From the NCBI GenBank assembly GCA_964640725.1, contig CAZXIJ010000016.1:29496-93495 (forward strand): a stretch of 64,000 bases of DNA. The letters run 5' to 3'. This stretch comes from CALHVX01 sp964640725 (GTDB taxonomy: Bacteria > Pseudomonadota > Gammaproteobacteria > Pseudomonadales > Azotimanducaceae). Positions 35,127 through 44,775 of the stretch are shown here, in pieces (position 1 is the first letter of the stretch; each line of letters begins with the position of its first letter). The translations under genes and the position numbers were made by a program. The notes under the pieces were generated by a model. That model did no database searches and was not told the DNA's origin. It saw only the letters and a program-made list of their open reading frames with translations.

Positions 35127-35977
35127 CGAAACAGCAGAACGGGGATTCGGCAGGACTGCAGCATCTCGGTCGTGGTGGACCCAATGATCATATTGCGGAT
35201 GCGCGTATGGCCGTACGCGCCCATCACCAGCAGGTCGAAGCCTTCGCGCTCGACCTTGGCGGAGATCACCGCCTCGGGTTGCCCGTCGGCAAACTCTTCG
35301 GTCACGGTATAGCCGGCCTCACTCAGCAGCACGGCCGCGCCCTGGAGCTCTCGCCGGCTGGCTTCGGAAGCAGTGCCCACCGACAGTAAATGGCAGCTCA
35401 GCCCTGCGAGCCACGAGCTTTGCGCCATGTAGTGCACGGCCTTGACCGCGCTCTGCCCACCGTCAAAGGCGATCAGCACCCGCTCGATCGGCTGGTAGGC
35501 GCGCGCGGCGACCAGCACGATCTTGTGCGTGGAGCGCACCACCCGTTCCAGGTTGGAGCCCAGATGGCCGCTGGCAAAGTCTGCCGCCTCGCCGCGCTTG
35601 CCAATCACGATCAGCTCTGCGTCTTCTTCCAGCTCGCCGATCGTCTCCACCAGTTCGCCGTGCCGCAACCGGGTGCTGACTTCCGCCACACCGGCCGCCT
35701 CGAGCCGCGCCCGGGCCCCGTCAAGGATCGCCCGGCCGCGCTTCAGGGCGAGCTTTGCCTTTTGCGCATCGAGCTCGGCAAGCTCTTCGAGCAGTTCACT
35801 GCGGGCACTCATGCCGATGTTGCCGCTCAGATTGGCAGGCTCACCGCCTACGTCCCGGCGCCCCAGCACATGCATCACAGCAACCGCACCGCCGCCGCGC
35901 CGGGCGATCCAGGCCGCGTGGTCGCAAACGCTCTCTGAGTAGACGGACCCGTCAATGACGGCAATCAGTTGAGTCAT
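35123..35977 (-). CDS. Tandem universal stress protein
   Basis: This 284-residue protein contains two Usp domains (about 1-145 and 150-284). The second keeps the ATP-binding loop G-x2-G-x9-G-S (GAYGHTRIRNMIIGSTT); the first has a ten-residue spacer (GKRGEAADFASGHLGS), so binding there may differ. It lies 38 bp downstream of the SulP gene on the same strand, a pairing common in proteobacteria, and may report energy state to the transporter. Confidence 0.9.
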   Translation of the reverse strand: MTQLIAVIDGSVYSESVCDHAAWIARRGGGAVAVMHVLGRRDVGGEPANLSGNIGMSARSELLEELAELDAQKAKLALKRGRAILDGARARLEAAGVAEVSTRLRHGELVETIGELEEDAELIVIGKRGEAADFASGHLGSNLERVVRSTHKIVLVAARAYQPIERVLIAFDGGQSAVKAVHYMAQSSWLAGLSCHLLSVGTASEASRRELQGAAVLLSEAGYTVTEEFADGQPEAVISAKVEREGFDLLVMGAYGHTRIRNMIIGSTTTEMLQSCRIPVLLFR

Positions 35978-36015
35978 GGCTGTTCCTGGTTGTCTCTGCC
36001 TGCGGCTAGCCGCGG

Positions 36016-37500
36016 CTAGGAGCCGAAGTACTTGTCGAGTGCGCCGGGCTCGTCGTGAATCGCCAGCCGGTCGACAATAGTTTCGCTGGCTTCGTTCAGG
36101 CCGATGATCTCAACATCCGCTCCCTCACGCCGAAACTTCAGCACTACCATATCAAGGGCGGCGACGCTGGATATGTCCCAGATGTGCGCGTGGCTGACGT
36201 CGATCACGACGGTTTCCAGCGCTTCCTTGAAATCGAAGGAGGAGGTGAACGTCTCTGCCGAGGCAAAAAACAGCTGGCCTTCAATGCGATAGGTTCGCCG
36301 GTCCCCGTCCTCTGACACATCTGAGGTGACCCGAAACACTTGAGAGATCTTCCAGGCGAAGAAGATGCCGGACAGCAGCACACCCACCCCGACGCCAATG
36401 GCCAGGTTGTGGGTCGCGACCACCGTGACTACCGTCGCCAGCATCACCACGGAGCTGCTGCGCGGATGCTCGCGAAGGTCGGTCAGCGAGGTCCAGCTGA
36501 AGGTGCCGACGGACACCATAATCATGATCGCAACCAGGGCCGCCATGGGAATTTGCTTCACCCAGTCCCCCAGGAACACGATCATCAGCAGCAGGAACCC
36601 GCCGGCGCAGAGCGTTGATAAGCGCCCCCGGCCACCGGACTTCACGTTGATGATGGACTGGCCAATCATCGCGCACCCGGCCATGCCGCCGATAAAACCC
36701 GTCGCCGTGTTGGCGATGCCCTGACCGATGCACTCGCGGTTCTTGCTGGACCGGGTATCCGTCAGCTCATCGACGATCGATGCCGTCATGAGGGATTCCA
36801 GCAGACCCACAGCGGCCACCGCGACAGAGTACGGAAAGATGATCGACAGCGTCTCAAAGGTGAGCGGAATGTCCGGGAGCAGAAAAATCGGCAACGCATC
36901 GGGCAGCTCGCCAAGGGCGCCGACGGTTCGCAGATCCAGATCCAGGGCGATGGTGATCGCCGACAGCAGGACGATGCAGACCAACGGCGATGGCACCGAC
37001 TTGGTGAGCAACGGAAAGAGGTAGATGATTCCCAGGCCCGCGGCAACCATCACGTAGGTCAGCCAGGGCACGTTGTACAGCTCTGGCAGCTGCGCAATGA
37101 AAATCAGAATCGCCAGGGCATTCACAAAGCCGGTCATGACCGAGCGCGACACGAAGCGCATCACAAAGCCCAGGCGCAGAATGCCCGCGGCAATCTGCAA
37201 AAGCCCAGCCAGAACTGTGGCGGCCAGGAGATACTGCAGCCCGTGGTCCTTCACCAGGGTGACCATCAGCACGGCCGTTGCGGCTGTAGCGGCAGAGATC
37301 ATGCCCGGGCGGCCACCGGTGAAGGCGATGATCACCGCGATGGAAAAGGAGGCGTAAAGTCCGACCTTAGGATCGACACCGGCGATAAGAGAGAAAGCGA
37401 TGGCCTCCGGAATCAGAGCCAGCGCCACCACCAGGCCGGCCAGGATATCGCCACGCACATTGCCGAACCATTCGCTGCGCAGGTTCGTGAAAGGATTCAT
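36016..37500 (-). CDS. SulP-family anion transporter with STAS domain
   Basis: This 494-residue protein has a SulP membrane domain of about 12-14 helices (GDILAGLVVALALIPEAIAFS; GFIGGMAGCAMIGQSIINVK) and a C-terminal STAS domain (about 400-494, VVIDVSHAHIWDISSVAALD). The GGMAGCAMIGQS version resembles the bicarbonate/sulfate branch that includes BicA. The substrate could be bicarbonate or sulfate; in this window sulfate release by two sulfatases makes the latter plausible but unproven. Confidence 0.9.
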   Translation of the reverse strand: MNPFTNLRSEWFGNVRGDILAGLVVALALIPEAIAFSLIAGVDPKVGLYASFSIAVIIAFTGGRPGMISAATAATAVLMVTLVKDHGLQYLLAATVLAGLLQIAAGILRLGFVMRFVSRSVMTGFVNALAILIFIAQLPELYNVPWLTYVMVAAGLGIIYLFPLLTKSVPSPLVCIVLLSAITIALDLDLRTVGALGELPDALPIFLLPDIPLTFETLSIIFPYSVAVAAVGLLESLMTASIVDELTDTRSSKNRECIGQGIANTATGFIGGMAGCAMIGQSIINVKSGGRGRLSTLCAGGFLLLMIVFLGDWVKQIPMAALVAIMIMVSVGTFSWTSLTDLREHPRSSSVVMLATVVTVVATHNLAIGVGVGVLLSGIFFAWKISQVFRVTSDVSEDGDRRTYRIEGQLFFASAETFTSSFDFKEALETVVIDVSHAHIWDISSVAALDMVVLKFRREGADVEIIGLNEASETIVDRLAIHDEPGALDKYFGS

Positions 37501-37579
37501 CTAAAGGGATTCCAAAGGGGAAGGCCCCATCACGGGGGCTCAGGAGCACCGGCCCAGAGTGGGCGGTGCGCTCGTATCA

Positions 37580-37589
37580 GTGTATACAC
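37580..37589. promoter_or_regulatory. GTGTATACAC palindrome upstream of the SulP gene
   Basis: A perfect 10-bp palindrome lies 79 bp upstream of the SulP start and just after the ureohydrolase stop. Read on the minus strand it gives TGGTGTATACACT, which could double as an extended -10. The function is uncertain. Confidence 0.35.
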
Positions 37590-37602
37590 CAGCGGCCCGT
37601 TG

Positions 37603-38628
37603 TCACTGGCGCCGGTGTGTCAGCACCATCAAAGACAGGATCTCAAACAGCATTTGCGCACCGACATGCGCGGTGTTGTGACTCGGGTCGTACTGCGGGG
37701 CAACCTCGACGACATCGCCGCCGATAATCTGCGCTGGCTCCAGCCCCCGCAGCAGGCGCTGTACTTCCCGGGGCGTCAGGCCCCCCACCTCCGGCGTACC
37801 CGTACCCGGGGTGTATGCCGGATCGATGCCGTCCACGTCGATGGTGACATAGGTCGGGCCATCGCCAATCACCGCCAGCGTCTGCGCGATCAGCGCGTCA
37901 ATGCCCATGGCATCCACTCCCTCGGCGTGCACAACGGTCATGCCCGCATCATGGGAAAACTCCCAAAGGTACTCCGAGGAACCGCGGATCCCGATCTGGA
38001 TGCAACGTTCCGGGTCGATCACGCCATCGAGCACCGCCAGGCGAAACGGCCCGCCGTGATGAAACTTCTCGCCCTCAAAGGGCCCGCCGGTATCGCAGTG
38101 CGCATCGATGTGCACCATGCCCAGGGGCTGATCTGCCCCCAGGGCCTTCAGGATCGGATAGGTCACAGAGTGATCGCCGCCAGCGGCGAGAGTTCGCACC
38201 CCCGCTGCATGCAGCCGACGAAACTCAGCCTCGATGTCGGCAATACTCTGGCTCAGGGAGTACCGGCTCTGCAGCGGCACATCGCCGATATCGGCAATGC
38301 GCTCGTGCATGCCGGGCGTGACTCGGAGCCCGTGGTTAAAGGGGCCGACCCGCTCGATCGTGCGCAGCGCCCGGGGCCCGAAGCGAGCGCCGTTGCGGTT
38401 GGTCACGCCCAGGTCCATGGGTATGCCGATGAGCGCGATATCCAGCTCCGTCAGGTCGGTCTGGTGCGGAAAGTCCAGCAGCGACGGCATACCGCCAAAG
38501 GGCATGCGTCGCCGGCCCTCAGAATCGAAAGCTGCGCTCGCGGCCTCCTGAAACACCGGATCAGAGATGAGCGTGGCCCCGGCATCTGCGTACTTGGCGC
38601 GCAGCGCCTCGAGATTTTTTGCGTTCAT
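37603..38628 (-). CDS. Ureohydrolase (agmatinase/guanidino-acid hydrolase family)
   Basis: This 341-residue protein has all Mn-binding motifs of the arginase/agmatinase family: GGDHS, HIDAHCDTG and DVDGIDPAYTPGTGTPEVGG (in part). Enzymes of this group hydrolyse agmatine, guanidinobutyrate or similar compounds to an amine and urea; the sequence does not let me choose among them. The ATG at 38628 is chosen for the AAGGG before it. Confidence 0.9.
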   Translation of the reverse strand: MNAKNLEALRAKYADAGATLISDPVFQEAASAAFDSEGRRRMPFGGMPSLLDFPHQTDLTELDIALIGIPMDLGVTNRNGARFGPRALRTIERVGPFNHGLRVTPGMHERIADIGDVPLQSRYSLSQSIADIEAEFRRLHAAGVRTLAAGGDHSVTYPILKALGADQPLGMVHIDAHCDTGGPFEGEKFHHGGPFRLAVLDGVIDPERCIQIGIRGSSEYLWEFSHDAGMTVVHAEGVDAMGIDALIAQTLAVIGDGPTYVTIDVDGIDPAYTPGTGTPEVGGLTPREVQRLLRGLEPAQIIGGDVVEVAPQYDPSHNTAHVGAQMLFEILSLMVLTHRRQ

Positions 38629-38653
38629 GGCGGCCCTTGCGTCCGTAAGCGGG

Positions 38654-38800
38654 TTAGCCGGTGAGCAGCGCGGCAAACAGCATCAGCACCGGCAGGGTGA
38701 GCAGTGTACGCAGCACAAACAGGCCCGCAAGCATCGGCAAGGTGACGGGCAGCGGCGAGCGCAGCGCCTGCTTTCCTGATGCCGCAGCAGGCTCAGGCAC
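38654..38800 (-). CDS. Possible small membrane protein (48 residues)
   Basis: A GTG-started frame encodes 48 residues with a polar, basic N-terminus (PEPAAASGKQALRS) followed by one long hydrophobic segment (about 19-46; LPMLAGLFVLRTLLTLPVLM and on). It fills the 194 bp between the exonuclease and ureohydrolase genes on the same strand. There is no clear ribosome-binding site, so translation would depend on coupling; the hydrophobic pattern is the only support. Confidence 0.3.
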   Translation of the reverse strand: MPEPAAASGKQALRSPLPVTLPMLAGLFVLRTLLTLPVLMLFAALLTG

Positions 38801-38822
38801 GATGGAGGCCAGACCGCATCCG

Positions 38823-39356
38823 CTAGACAGCGGCCGCGCGCGCGGCGACCACGGCGCGATAGGTCTCCTGAATGACCCAGGCGTCGCCGCTGGCCCGATG
38901 CCGAGGCTCGCCGATCTCCTCGCGCTTGGCCGCTTTGATGTCGTCCCAGGCCGACAGGTCCTGTTCCGACAGCAGCATCTCGATCGCGCTGACGCGAAAG
39001 GACATGGACAGCTGCGCCGCCTGGTAGAGCGTGCGCAGCCAGGGATAATCCACAGCCCAGCCGTCGCAGTAGAGCGTCTGCCCCGCTGCCAGCGCGTTCA
39101 GTTCCCGCGCCACCGTGGCCACCGGCTTGCCGGAGATCGCGAGGTGTTCCCGGGTCAGGCCGTGCATGGCTGCGGCGCCCGGATCCCAGTGCGCCCAGTG
39201 CGCCGCCGGGGCAATCAACGAGCAGTAGCGCCGGCCGTCGGCGAGCACCAGGCCAACTTCGACGGGGTAGCTGGCAGCGCCGAAGCCGGATGCTTCGACG
39301 TCAAGGATTGCCGGAACGCTCAAGCTCCGCGCTGCAACGGTCTGCGGTGGTTTCAT
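38823..39356 (-). CDS. DEDDh 3'-5' exonuclease-like protein
   Basis: This 177-residue protein carries the DEDDh exonuclease motifs: Exo I DVEASGF (D-x-E), Exo II around DGWAVDYPWL, and Exo III HRASGDA (His and Asp). The size fits RNase T/epsilon-like stand-alone exonucleases, but it lacks close resemblance to named members. It may act on RNA or DNA in the cytoplasm. Confidence 0.75.
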   Translation of the reverse strand: MKPPQTVAARSLSVPAILDVEASGFGAASYPVEVGLVLADGRRYCSLIAPAAHWAHWDPGAAAMHGLTREHLAISGKPVATVARELNALAAGQTLYCDGWAVDYPWLRTLYQAAQLSMSFRVSAIEMLLSEQDLSAWDDIKAAKREEIGEPRHRASGDAWVIQETYRAVVAARAAAV

Positions 39357-39543
39357 GGGCTACCGGTACGGAAAGAACGACTTCGCCGCGGTTCCCGGGG
39401 GAATCTCGGGGACCGAATCAGTATCTCCCAAAGCGTGCAGGCAGCGCCATGACGGGTTGTGGTTTCGGGCCGAGCGCCTGCGCTCCGTGCCCGTCGGTGC
39501 CGGCACCGAGGATTGCGTTCGGGGCGAGTCCTCTGCTAACTTT

Positions 39544-39555
39544 AAACGATCGTTT
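39544..39555. promoter_or_regulatory. TetR operator AAACGATCGTTT
   Basis: A perfect 12-bp palindrome in an AT-rich patch, 20 bp upstream of the TetR start at 39576. It has the form of operators bound by the TetR repressors that lead RND efflux operons, so autoregulation of this TetR-MFP-RND operon is likely. Confidence 0.7.
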
Positions 39556-39575
39556 GATGTATTGAAGTCGACCCT

Positions 39576-40235
39576 ATGTCTGCCTCCGTGCGCACCCAGC
39601 GGGCCGATTCTGCGGAAACCCGGACACGCATCCTGAACGCCTCGGAGCAACTGTTCAGCGAGCGCGGCTACAGTGGCACCTCGCTGCGGGCGATCGCCGA
39701 GCAGGCCGGGGTCAACGTCGCCTCGGCAAACTACCACTTCGGCTCCAAGGCACGGCTGCTCGAGGCAGCGCTGCAGCGCGCCGTCGGGCCCATCAACAGC
39801 GAGCGCCTGCAGCGGCTGGACCAGCTGCAGTCCTCGTCCCAACCGCCGATCCTTGCGGACATCGTCAGGGCCTTCATCGAGCCGGTCATCTCCAAGCCCC
39901 GAAGTGAAGGCCTGCCCAGGCTTCTGGCACGCGTCTTCGCAGAGCCCTCGGCAATCGCCGTGCCGCTGCTGGAACACACCTTCCGACCGGTAGCCGCACG
40001 ATTCCTCGCCGCGCTCGAGCAGGCGTTGCCCGGGGTCAGCGCCGAGGATCTGAGCTGGCGATTCCAGTTCGTGATCGGCGCCATGGTGCACATGGCCCGC
40101 TTTCACGAACTCCCGGCTATGTTCCGCAACGGTGACGCCACGGCCGCCGACGCGCCAGCGAGCCAGATCGAAAAACTCATTGCCTTCGCGGTGGCTGGCC
40201 TGCAGCAATCGCCCGAACCGGACACCTGCGCATGA
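39576..40235 (+). CDS. TetR repressor of the adjacent RND efflux operon
   Basis: This 219-residue protein has a TetR DNA-binding domain (RILNASEQLFSERGYSGTS, AIAEQAGVNVASANYHFGSK) and a C-terminal domain in the CerR-like group that often precedes RND pumps. Its stop overlaps the adaptor start by 4 bp (ATGA), so repressor and pump are one transcript. The palindrome at 39544 is its probable operator. Confidence 0.9.
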   Translation: MSASVRTQRADSAETRTRILNASEQLFSERGYSGTSLRAIAEQAGVNVASANYHFGSKARLLEAALQRAVGPINSERLQRLDQLQSSSQPPILADIVRAFIEPVISKPRSEGLPRLLARVFAEPSAIAVPLLEHTFRPVAARFLAALEQALPGVSAEDLSWRFQFVIGAMVHMARFHELPAMFRNGDATAADAPASQIEKLIAFAVAGLQQSPEPDTCA

Positions 40236-41416
40236 AAAAGGTGGTTTTGCCCATCGCGATCGTTCTGATCGGCTTTGCCGTCGCCGCGGTGCTGATTGCC
40301 TCGGGCCCGAAGCTCGAGCCGCAACCGGCGGATACCCTGGCACCCCTGGTGCGCGTGGTCGAAGCCCGCCCTCAGACTCTGCAGCTCAGCGCTCGCACCT
40401 ACGGCACAGTGGTGCCGCGCACCGAGAGCGAGCTGATTCCAGAAGTGGACGGCCGGGTCGTCAGCGTATCACCGCAGCTGGTTGCTGGCGGTTTCTTCAA
40501 CGCCGGCGACGTGCTGCTGCAGATCGAAACCGTGGACTACGACGTTGCCCTGGAACAAGCCAGGGCCGGATTGGCCCGGAGCAACAGCGAGCTCGAGAAC
40601 GCGACCCGCACCCTCGCGCGTCAGCGCAGCCTGAAAACCCGCGGCGCGACGAGCGATGCGGAGCGAGACGACGCGCAGAATCGCGTCACCGTGGCCGAGG
40701 CCACGGTGCGCGAAGCCGAAGCGCGCCTGTCCCGGGCGCGCCGGGATCTGGCCCGGACTCGCATCATCGCGCCGTACGACGGCCGGGTCCGCAGCGAGCA
40801 GGTGGACGTGGGCCAATTTGTCAAACGCGGCACAGCGGTTGGCAGCATCTACGCCGTGGACTTTGCCGAGGTGCGGCTGCCGATTCAGGACGAGGAGCTG
40901 GCGTTTCTGAACCTGCCGCTCACCAGGGCAGACCCGGCAGCACCAGCCTCCCCGGTCATTCTGCGCGCCCGCTTTGCGGGCCAGCAACACAGCTGGGAGG
41001 GCCAGGTCGTCCGGACAGAGGGCGAGCTGGACCCGGCCACACGCATGGTCAACATCGTTGCCCGGGTACCGGCACCCTACGCTGTCGAGGGCGACCGGCC
41101 ACCCTTGGCCGTGGGCCTGTTCGTCGATGCCGAAATTATGGGCAATACCGTGCCCAATCTGGTCCGTCTGCCCCGTACGGCGCTACGGGCTGGCGGGCGC
41201 GTGCTGATCGTGGATGACGAGAGCCGGTTGCGCTTTCGGGCAGTCACCGTACTGCGCGGCGATCAGGACGAGGTTCTGATCAGCGAGGGCCTCAGTGCCG
41301 GAGAGTGGGTTTGCGTCTCGCCGCTGCAGAGCACTGCCGATGGCATGCGGGTGCGGGTCGCCGACGAGCCAGCGCCGGCAGTCGCCACCATGCGACGCGA
41401 GGCACCGGCATCGTGA
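40232..41416 (+). CDS. RND efflux periplasmic adaptor (membrane fusion protein)
   Basis: This 394-residue protein has an N-terminal membrane anchor (KVVLPIAIVLIGFAVAAVLIA), split lipoyl halves (VDGRVVSVSPQLVAGGFFNAGDVLLQIE; IIAPYDGRVRSEQVDVGQFV, in part) around a long coiled-coil hairpin (ARAGLARSNSELENATRTLA... to about residue 165), and a beta-barrel region. It bridges the RND pump to an outer membrane channel; no channel gene is in this operon. It overlaps both neighbours by 4 bp. Confidence 0.9.
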   Translation: MKKVVLPIAIVLIGFAVAAVLIASGPKLEPQPADTLAPLVRVVEARPQTLQLSARTYGTVVPRTESELIPEVDGRVVSVSPQLVAGGFFNAGDVLLQIETVDYDVALEQARAGLARSNSELENATRTLARQRSLKTRGATSDAERDDAQNRVTVAEATVREAEARLSRARRDLARTRIIAPYDGRVRSEQVDVGQFVKRGTAVGSIYAVDFAEVRLPIQDEELAFLNLPLTRADPAAPASPVILRARFAGQQHSWEGQVVRTEGELDPATRMVNIVARVPAPYAVEGDRPPLAVGLFVDAEIMGNTVPNLVRLPRTALRAGGRVLIVDDESRLRFRAVTVLRGDQDEVLISEGLSAGEWVCVSPLQSTADGMRVRVADEPAPAVATMRREAPAS

Positions 41417-44400
41417 ACGGCCCGATCTCCTGGTTTGCGCGCAACTCCGTCGCTGCCAATCTGTTGCTTGGCGTCATCGTCATGGCGGGCATGGTCAGCC
41501 TGCCGTTCATGCCGCAGAAATCGTTTCCGGATCTGGACTACAACCTGATCACCGTACGCGTGCAGTACCTGGGTGCAGCACCGGAAGAGGTCGAAGAAGG
41601 CGTCTGCATCCGCGTTGAAGAGGCGCTCGAGGGTGTCGAGGGCGTCGACAAGATACGCTCGTCTGCTATCGAGGGCATTTGCCAGGTCACCGTCGAGCTG
41701 TTCGAGACCGCTGATCCCGATCGCGCCCTGGACGACGTCAAGAACCGGGTCGATGCGATCGACACCTTCCCGGAAGAAACCGAGCAGCCCGTCATCACCC
41801 TGGTCACCCCGGCTCCGGCGGTCATGGACCTGGCGGTGACTGGGCCCACGGACGAGCGCGAGCTCAAGGTCATTGGCCAACGGGTACGCGACGAGATTGC
41901 CGCCCTCCCCTCAGTCACCCAGGTGTCGCTCACCCATTCCCGGCCCTACGAAGTGTCGCTGGAGGTCTCCGAAGCCGCCCTGCGCCGCTACGGGCTGACC
42001 TTTGATGCCCTGGCCGACGCGGTGCGCGCCGCGTCCCTCGATTTGCCTGGCGGCACCATCAAGACCCGCAGCGGCGACGTGCTGCTGCGCACCAAGGGGC
42101 AAGCCTACTGGGGCCAGGACTTCGAACAGCTGGTTGTTCTGACCCAGGACGACGGTACGCGCGTTTACCTGAGAGACATCGCTCGGGTCATCGACGGCTT
42201 TGAAGATACCGACCAGCAGCTCTGGTTCGATGGCAAGCCCGCGGCGCTGATTCGCGTCGCGCGCAAGACGGAAGAGGACGTTCTGAAGATCACGGAAGCG
42301 GTGCGCGCCTACGTCGCGGACGCGCCGTCCCGGCTGCCCGAAGGCGTCCAGGTCACCGTCTGGAACGACGAGTCTCGATTTTTGCGCGACCGGTTAGACA
42401 CGTTGATCGACAGCGCCCGGCAAGGCTTCCTGCTGGTCCTCATCCTGCTCGCCGTGTTCCTGCGGCCGCGGTTGTCTTTCTGGGTCAGCGTTGGCGTTCC
42501 AGTCGCGTTCTGCGGCGCCATCTTCCTGCTCTCGCTCATGGGCATGTCGATCGACGGTATCTCAACCTTCGGTTTCATTCTGGTGCTGGGCATCCTCGTA
42601 GACGACGCGGTGGTGGTGGGCGAACGCGTTTATTCCCTGCAGTACCGGAACGGCGTCGACCCCACGCCGGGGCAGATGATGAAGGGCGCGATCGACGGTA
42701 CCCGGCAGGTCTCGGTGCCGGTAATTTTCGGTGTCCTGACCACCGCCGCGGCCTTCGGCCCGGTGATGCTCGGTCCCGGCACCATCGGTCAGATCCAGAA
42801 CATCATCGGGACCGTGGTGCTCTGCTGCCTGGCGTTCTCGCTGATCGAATCGCAGCTGGTGCTGCCAGCGCATCTTGGCCATCGCAAGGTCAAGAGCGCA
42901 GCGGGCGAAGTCGGCCTGCTGCTGGTCCCCCTGCTTGGTATCGCCCTGCTGGAACTCTCCTGGAGCGCCCGGAGCTTCATCGCCCTGGCGATCGCAACGC
43001 TGTCGATCTTTGTGGCCTGGCATCTGAGCGGCGGCTTCGAGCCCTTCAGCCAGCGCGTCATCGCCCTGCAGCAACGCTTTTCTGACACCCTGGAAGCGTT
43101 GATCCAGCAACGATTCCGCGCCCTGGTGACCCGGGCGACAGAGTTCCGCTACGTGACGGCAGCCATCGCCCTGGCTGCCTTCATTGGCACCGTGGGCGCG
43201 CTCGCTGGCGGGCACATGCCGTTCTCGTTTTTCCCGTCCGTCCCCGCAGATCGGGTGCTGGTCAAACTCACGATGCCCCTGGGCACCCCGGTCGCGACTA
43301 CCGCAACCATCGTTGAGCGACTGTCGCAAACCGGCGAGCAGGTCCGGCAGCAGGTGAATAGCGAATACCCGGAGGCGCCGCCAGTCACCCACATTCTGGC
43401 CGCGATCGGTGGGCAGCCGATCAGTGGCCAGGGCGGCGGCCCGACCTTCAGTCCATCGGCCGGCAGCGGCGGCGCGCACCTTGCCGAAGTCTCCATGCAG
43501 CTGACCCCGGGCGAGCAGCGCGAGATCTCTACCCTGGCGATCACCCAGCGCTGGCGCGATGCCATTGGCCCCGTACCTGACGCCACGGAGCTGACCTTTG
43601 ATACGGCCGGTTTCTCCGTGGGCTCGGAGATCGACATCCAGCTGGAAGGCGACGATCTGACGGAGCTCAGCGCCGTTGCGCTGCTGTTTCGCGAACGTTT
43701 GGCGCAGTACCCCGGAGTGCTGGACATCACCGACTCGTTCCGGGCCGGCAAGCAGGAGCTGCAGCTGGATATCCTGCCGGCCGGAGAAACCCTCGGGCTG
43801 AGCCTGAGCACCCTCGCCCGACAGATTCGGCAGGCCTTTTACGGCGAAGAAGTTCAGCGTATCCAGCGCGGCCGGGACGATGTGCGCGTCATGCTGCGCT
43901 ATACGGACAACGAGCGACGCTCCCTCAGCACCCTGGAAGAAATGCGCATTCGCACCCGGGACGGTTCCGAAGTGCCCTTCGTATCCATCGCCGAAGCGAG
44001 CCCCGGCATCGGCTACTCGACCATTGAGCGCTCGGACGGGCGCCGCGTGGTCAACGTCACCGCGGACGTTGATCGCACGGTCATCACCGCCAACGAGGTG
44101 CTGGCCCGATTCAGTGATGGACCGGTACAGGAGATCATGCGCGACTACCCGCGCATCGACTACAGCCTGGAAGGTTCGCAGCGCGAGCAGAGCGAATCGC
44201 TGGGCAGCCTGTTGCCCATGTTTGGCCTCGCCCTGTTCGTAATCTACTCACTGCTGGCCATACCTTTGCGCTCCTACAGCCAACCCCTGATCATCATGTC
44301 GGTGATCCCCTTTGCCTTCGTCGGCGCCATCTGGGGGCACCTGCTGATGAAAGGCGCGGGGCTCCTGAACAGTATGGCCATCATGTCCGTGATGGGTTTC

Positions 44401-44775
44401 ATCGCCGCATCCGGTGTGGTCGTGAACTCATCGTTGGTTCTGGTGCACGGCATCAACAGTCGCCGCCGCGACGGGCTGACGGTACGAGACGCGGTCATCG
44501 AGGCTGCCGTCACCCGTTGCCGACCGATCGTGCTGACTTCGCTGACGACTTTCGCTGGGCTGTCGCCGCTGCTATTGAACCAGAGCATGCAGGCCGCTGT
44601 GTTGATTCCGATGGCCACCTCCGTGGCCTTTGGGGTGATCTTCTCGACCGTCGTCACTCTGTTTGTGGTCCCTTCCGGCGTCCGAATCCTGGAAGACCTG
44701 GGCATGCTGGACGACAACACGCACACCGACGAGCCGGAGGAAGCACCGGCGACGCCAAGCCCCAGCGCGTCATAG
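41413..44775 (+). CDS. RND-family inner-membrane efflux pump
   Basis: This 1120-residue protein has the RND layout: helix 1 near residue 20, a large periplasmic loop, helices 2-6 with GILVDDAVVVGERV (proton-relay Asp pair), a second loop, and helices 8-12 (MAIMSVMGFIAASGVVVNSS in the second half). It belongs to the HAE-like unconventional group with a single adaptor. The GTG start at 41413 overlaps the adaptor stop; longer in-frame starts upstream lie inside the adaptor gene. The substrate is not predictable. Confidence 0.92.
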   Translation: MNGPISWFARNSVAANLLLGVIVMAGMVSLPFMPQKSFPDLDYNLITVRVQYLGAAPEEVEEGVCIRVEEALEGVEGVDKIRSSAIEGICQVTVELFETADPDRALDDVKNRVDAIDTFPEETEQPVITLVTPAPAVMDLAVTGPTDERELKVIGQRVRDEIAALPSVTQVSLTHSRPYEVSLEVSEAALRRYGLTFDALADAVRAASLDLPGGTIKTRSGDVLLRTKGQAYWGQDFEQLVVLTQDDGTRVYLRDIARVIDGFEDTDQQLWFDGKPAALIRVARKTEEDVLKITEAVRAYVADAPSRLPEGVQVTVWNDESRFLRDRLDTLIDSARQGFLLVLILLAVFLRPRLSFWVSVGVPVAFCGAIFLLSLMGMSIDGISTFGFILVLGILVDDAVVVGERVYSLQYRNGVDPTPGQMMKGAIDGTRQVSVPVIFGVLTTAAAFGPVMLGPGTIGQIQNIIGTVVLCCLAFSLIESQLVLPAHLGHRKVKSAAGEVGLLLVPLLGIALLELSWSARSFIALAIATLSIFVAWHLSGGFEPFSQRVIALQQRFSDTLEALIQQRFRALVTRATEFRYVTAAIALAAFIGTVGALAGGHMPFSFFPSVPADRVLVKLTMPLGTPVATTATIVERLSQTGEQVRQQVNSEYPEAPPVTHILAAIGGQPISGQGGGPTFSPSAGSGGAHLAEVSMQLTPGEQREISTLAITQRWRDAIGPVPDATELTFDTAGFSVGSEIDIQLEGDDLTELSAVALLFRERLAQYPGVLDITDSFRAGKQELQLDILPAGETLGLSLSTLARQIRQAFYGEEVQRIQRGRDDVRVMLRYTDNERRSLSTLEEMRIRTRDGSEVPFVSIAEASPGIGYSTIERSDGRRVVNVTADVDRTVITANEVLARFSDGPVQEIMRDYPRIDYSLEGSQREQSESLGSLLPMFGLALFVIYSLLAIPLRSYSQPLIIMSVIPFAFVGAIWGHLLMKGAGLLNSMAIMSVMGFIAASGVVVNSSLVLVHGINSRRRDGLTVRDAVIEAAVTRCRPIVLTSLTTFAGLSPLLLNQSMQAAVLIPMATSVAFGVIFSTVVTLFVVPSGVRILEDLGMLDDNTHTDEPEEAPATPSPSAS

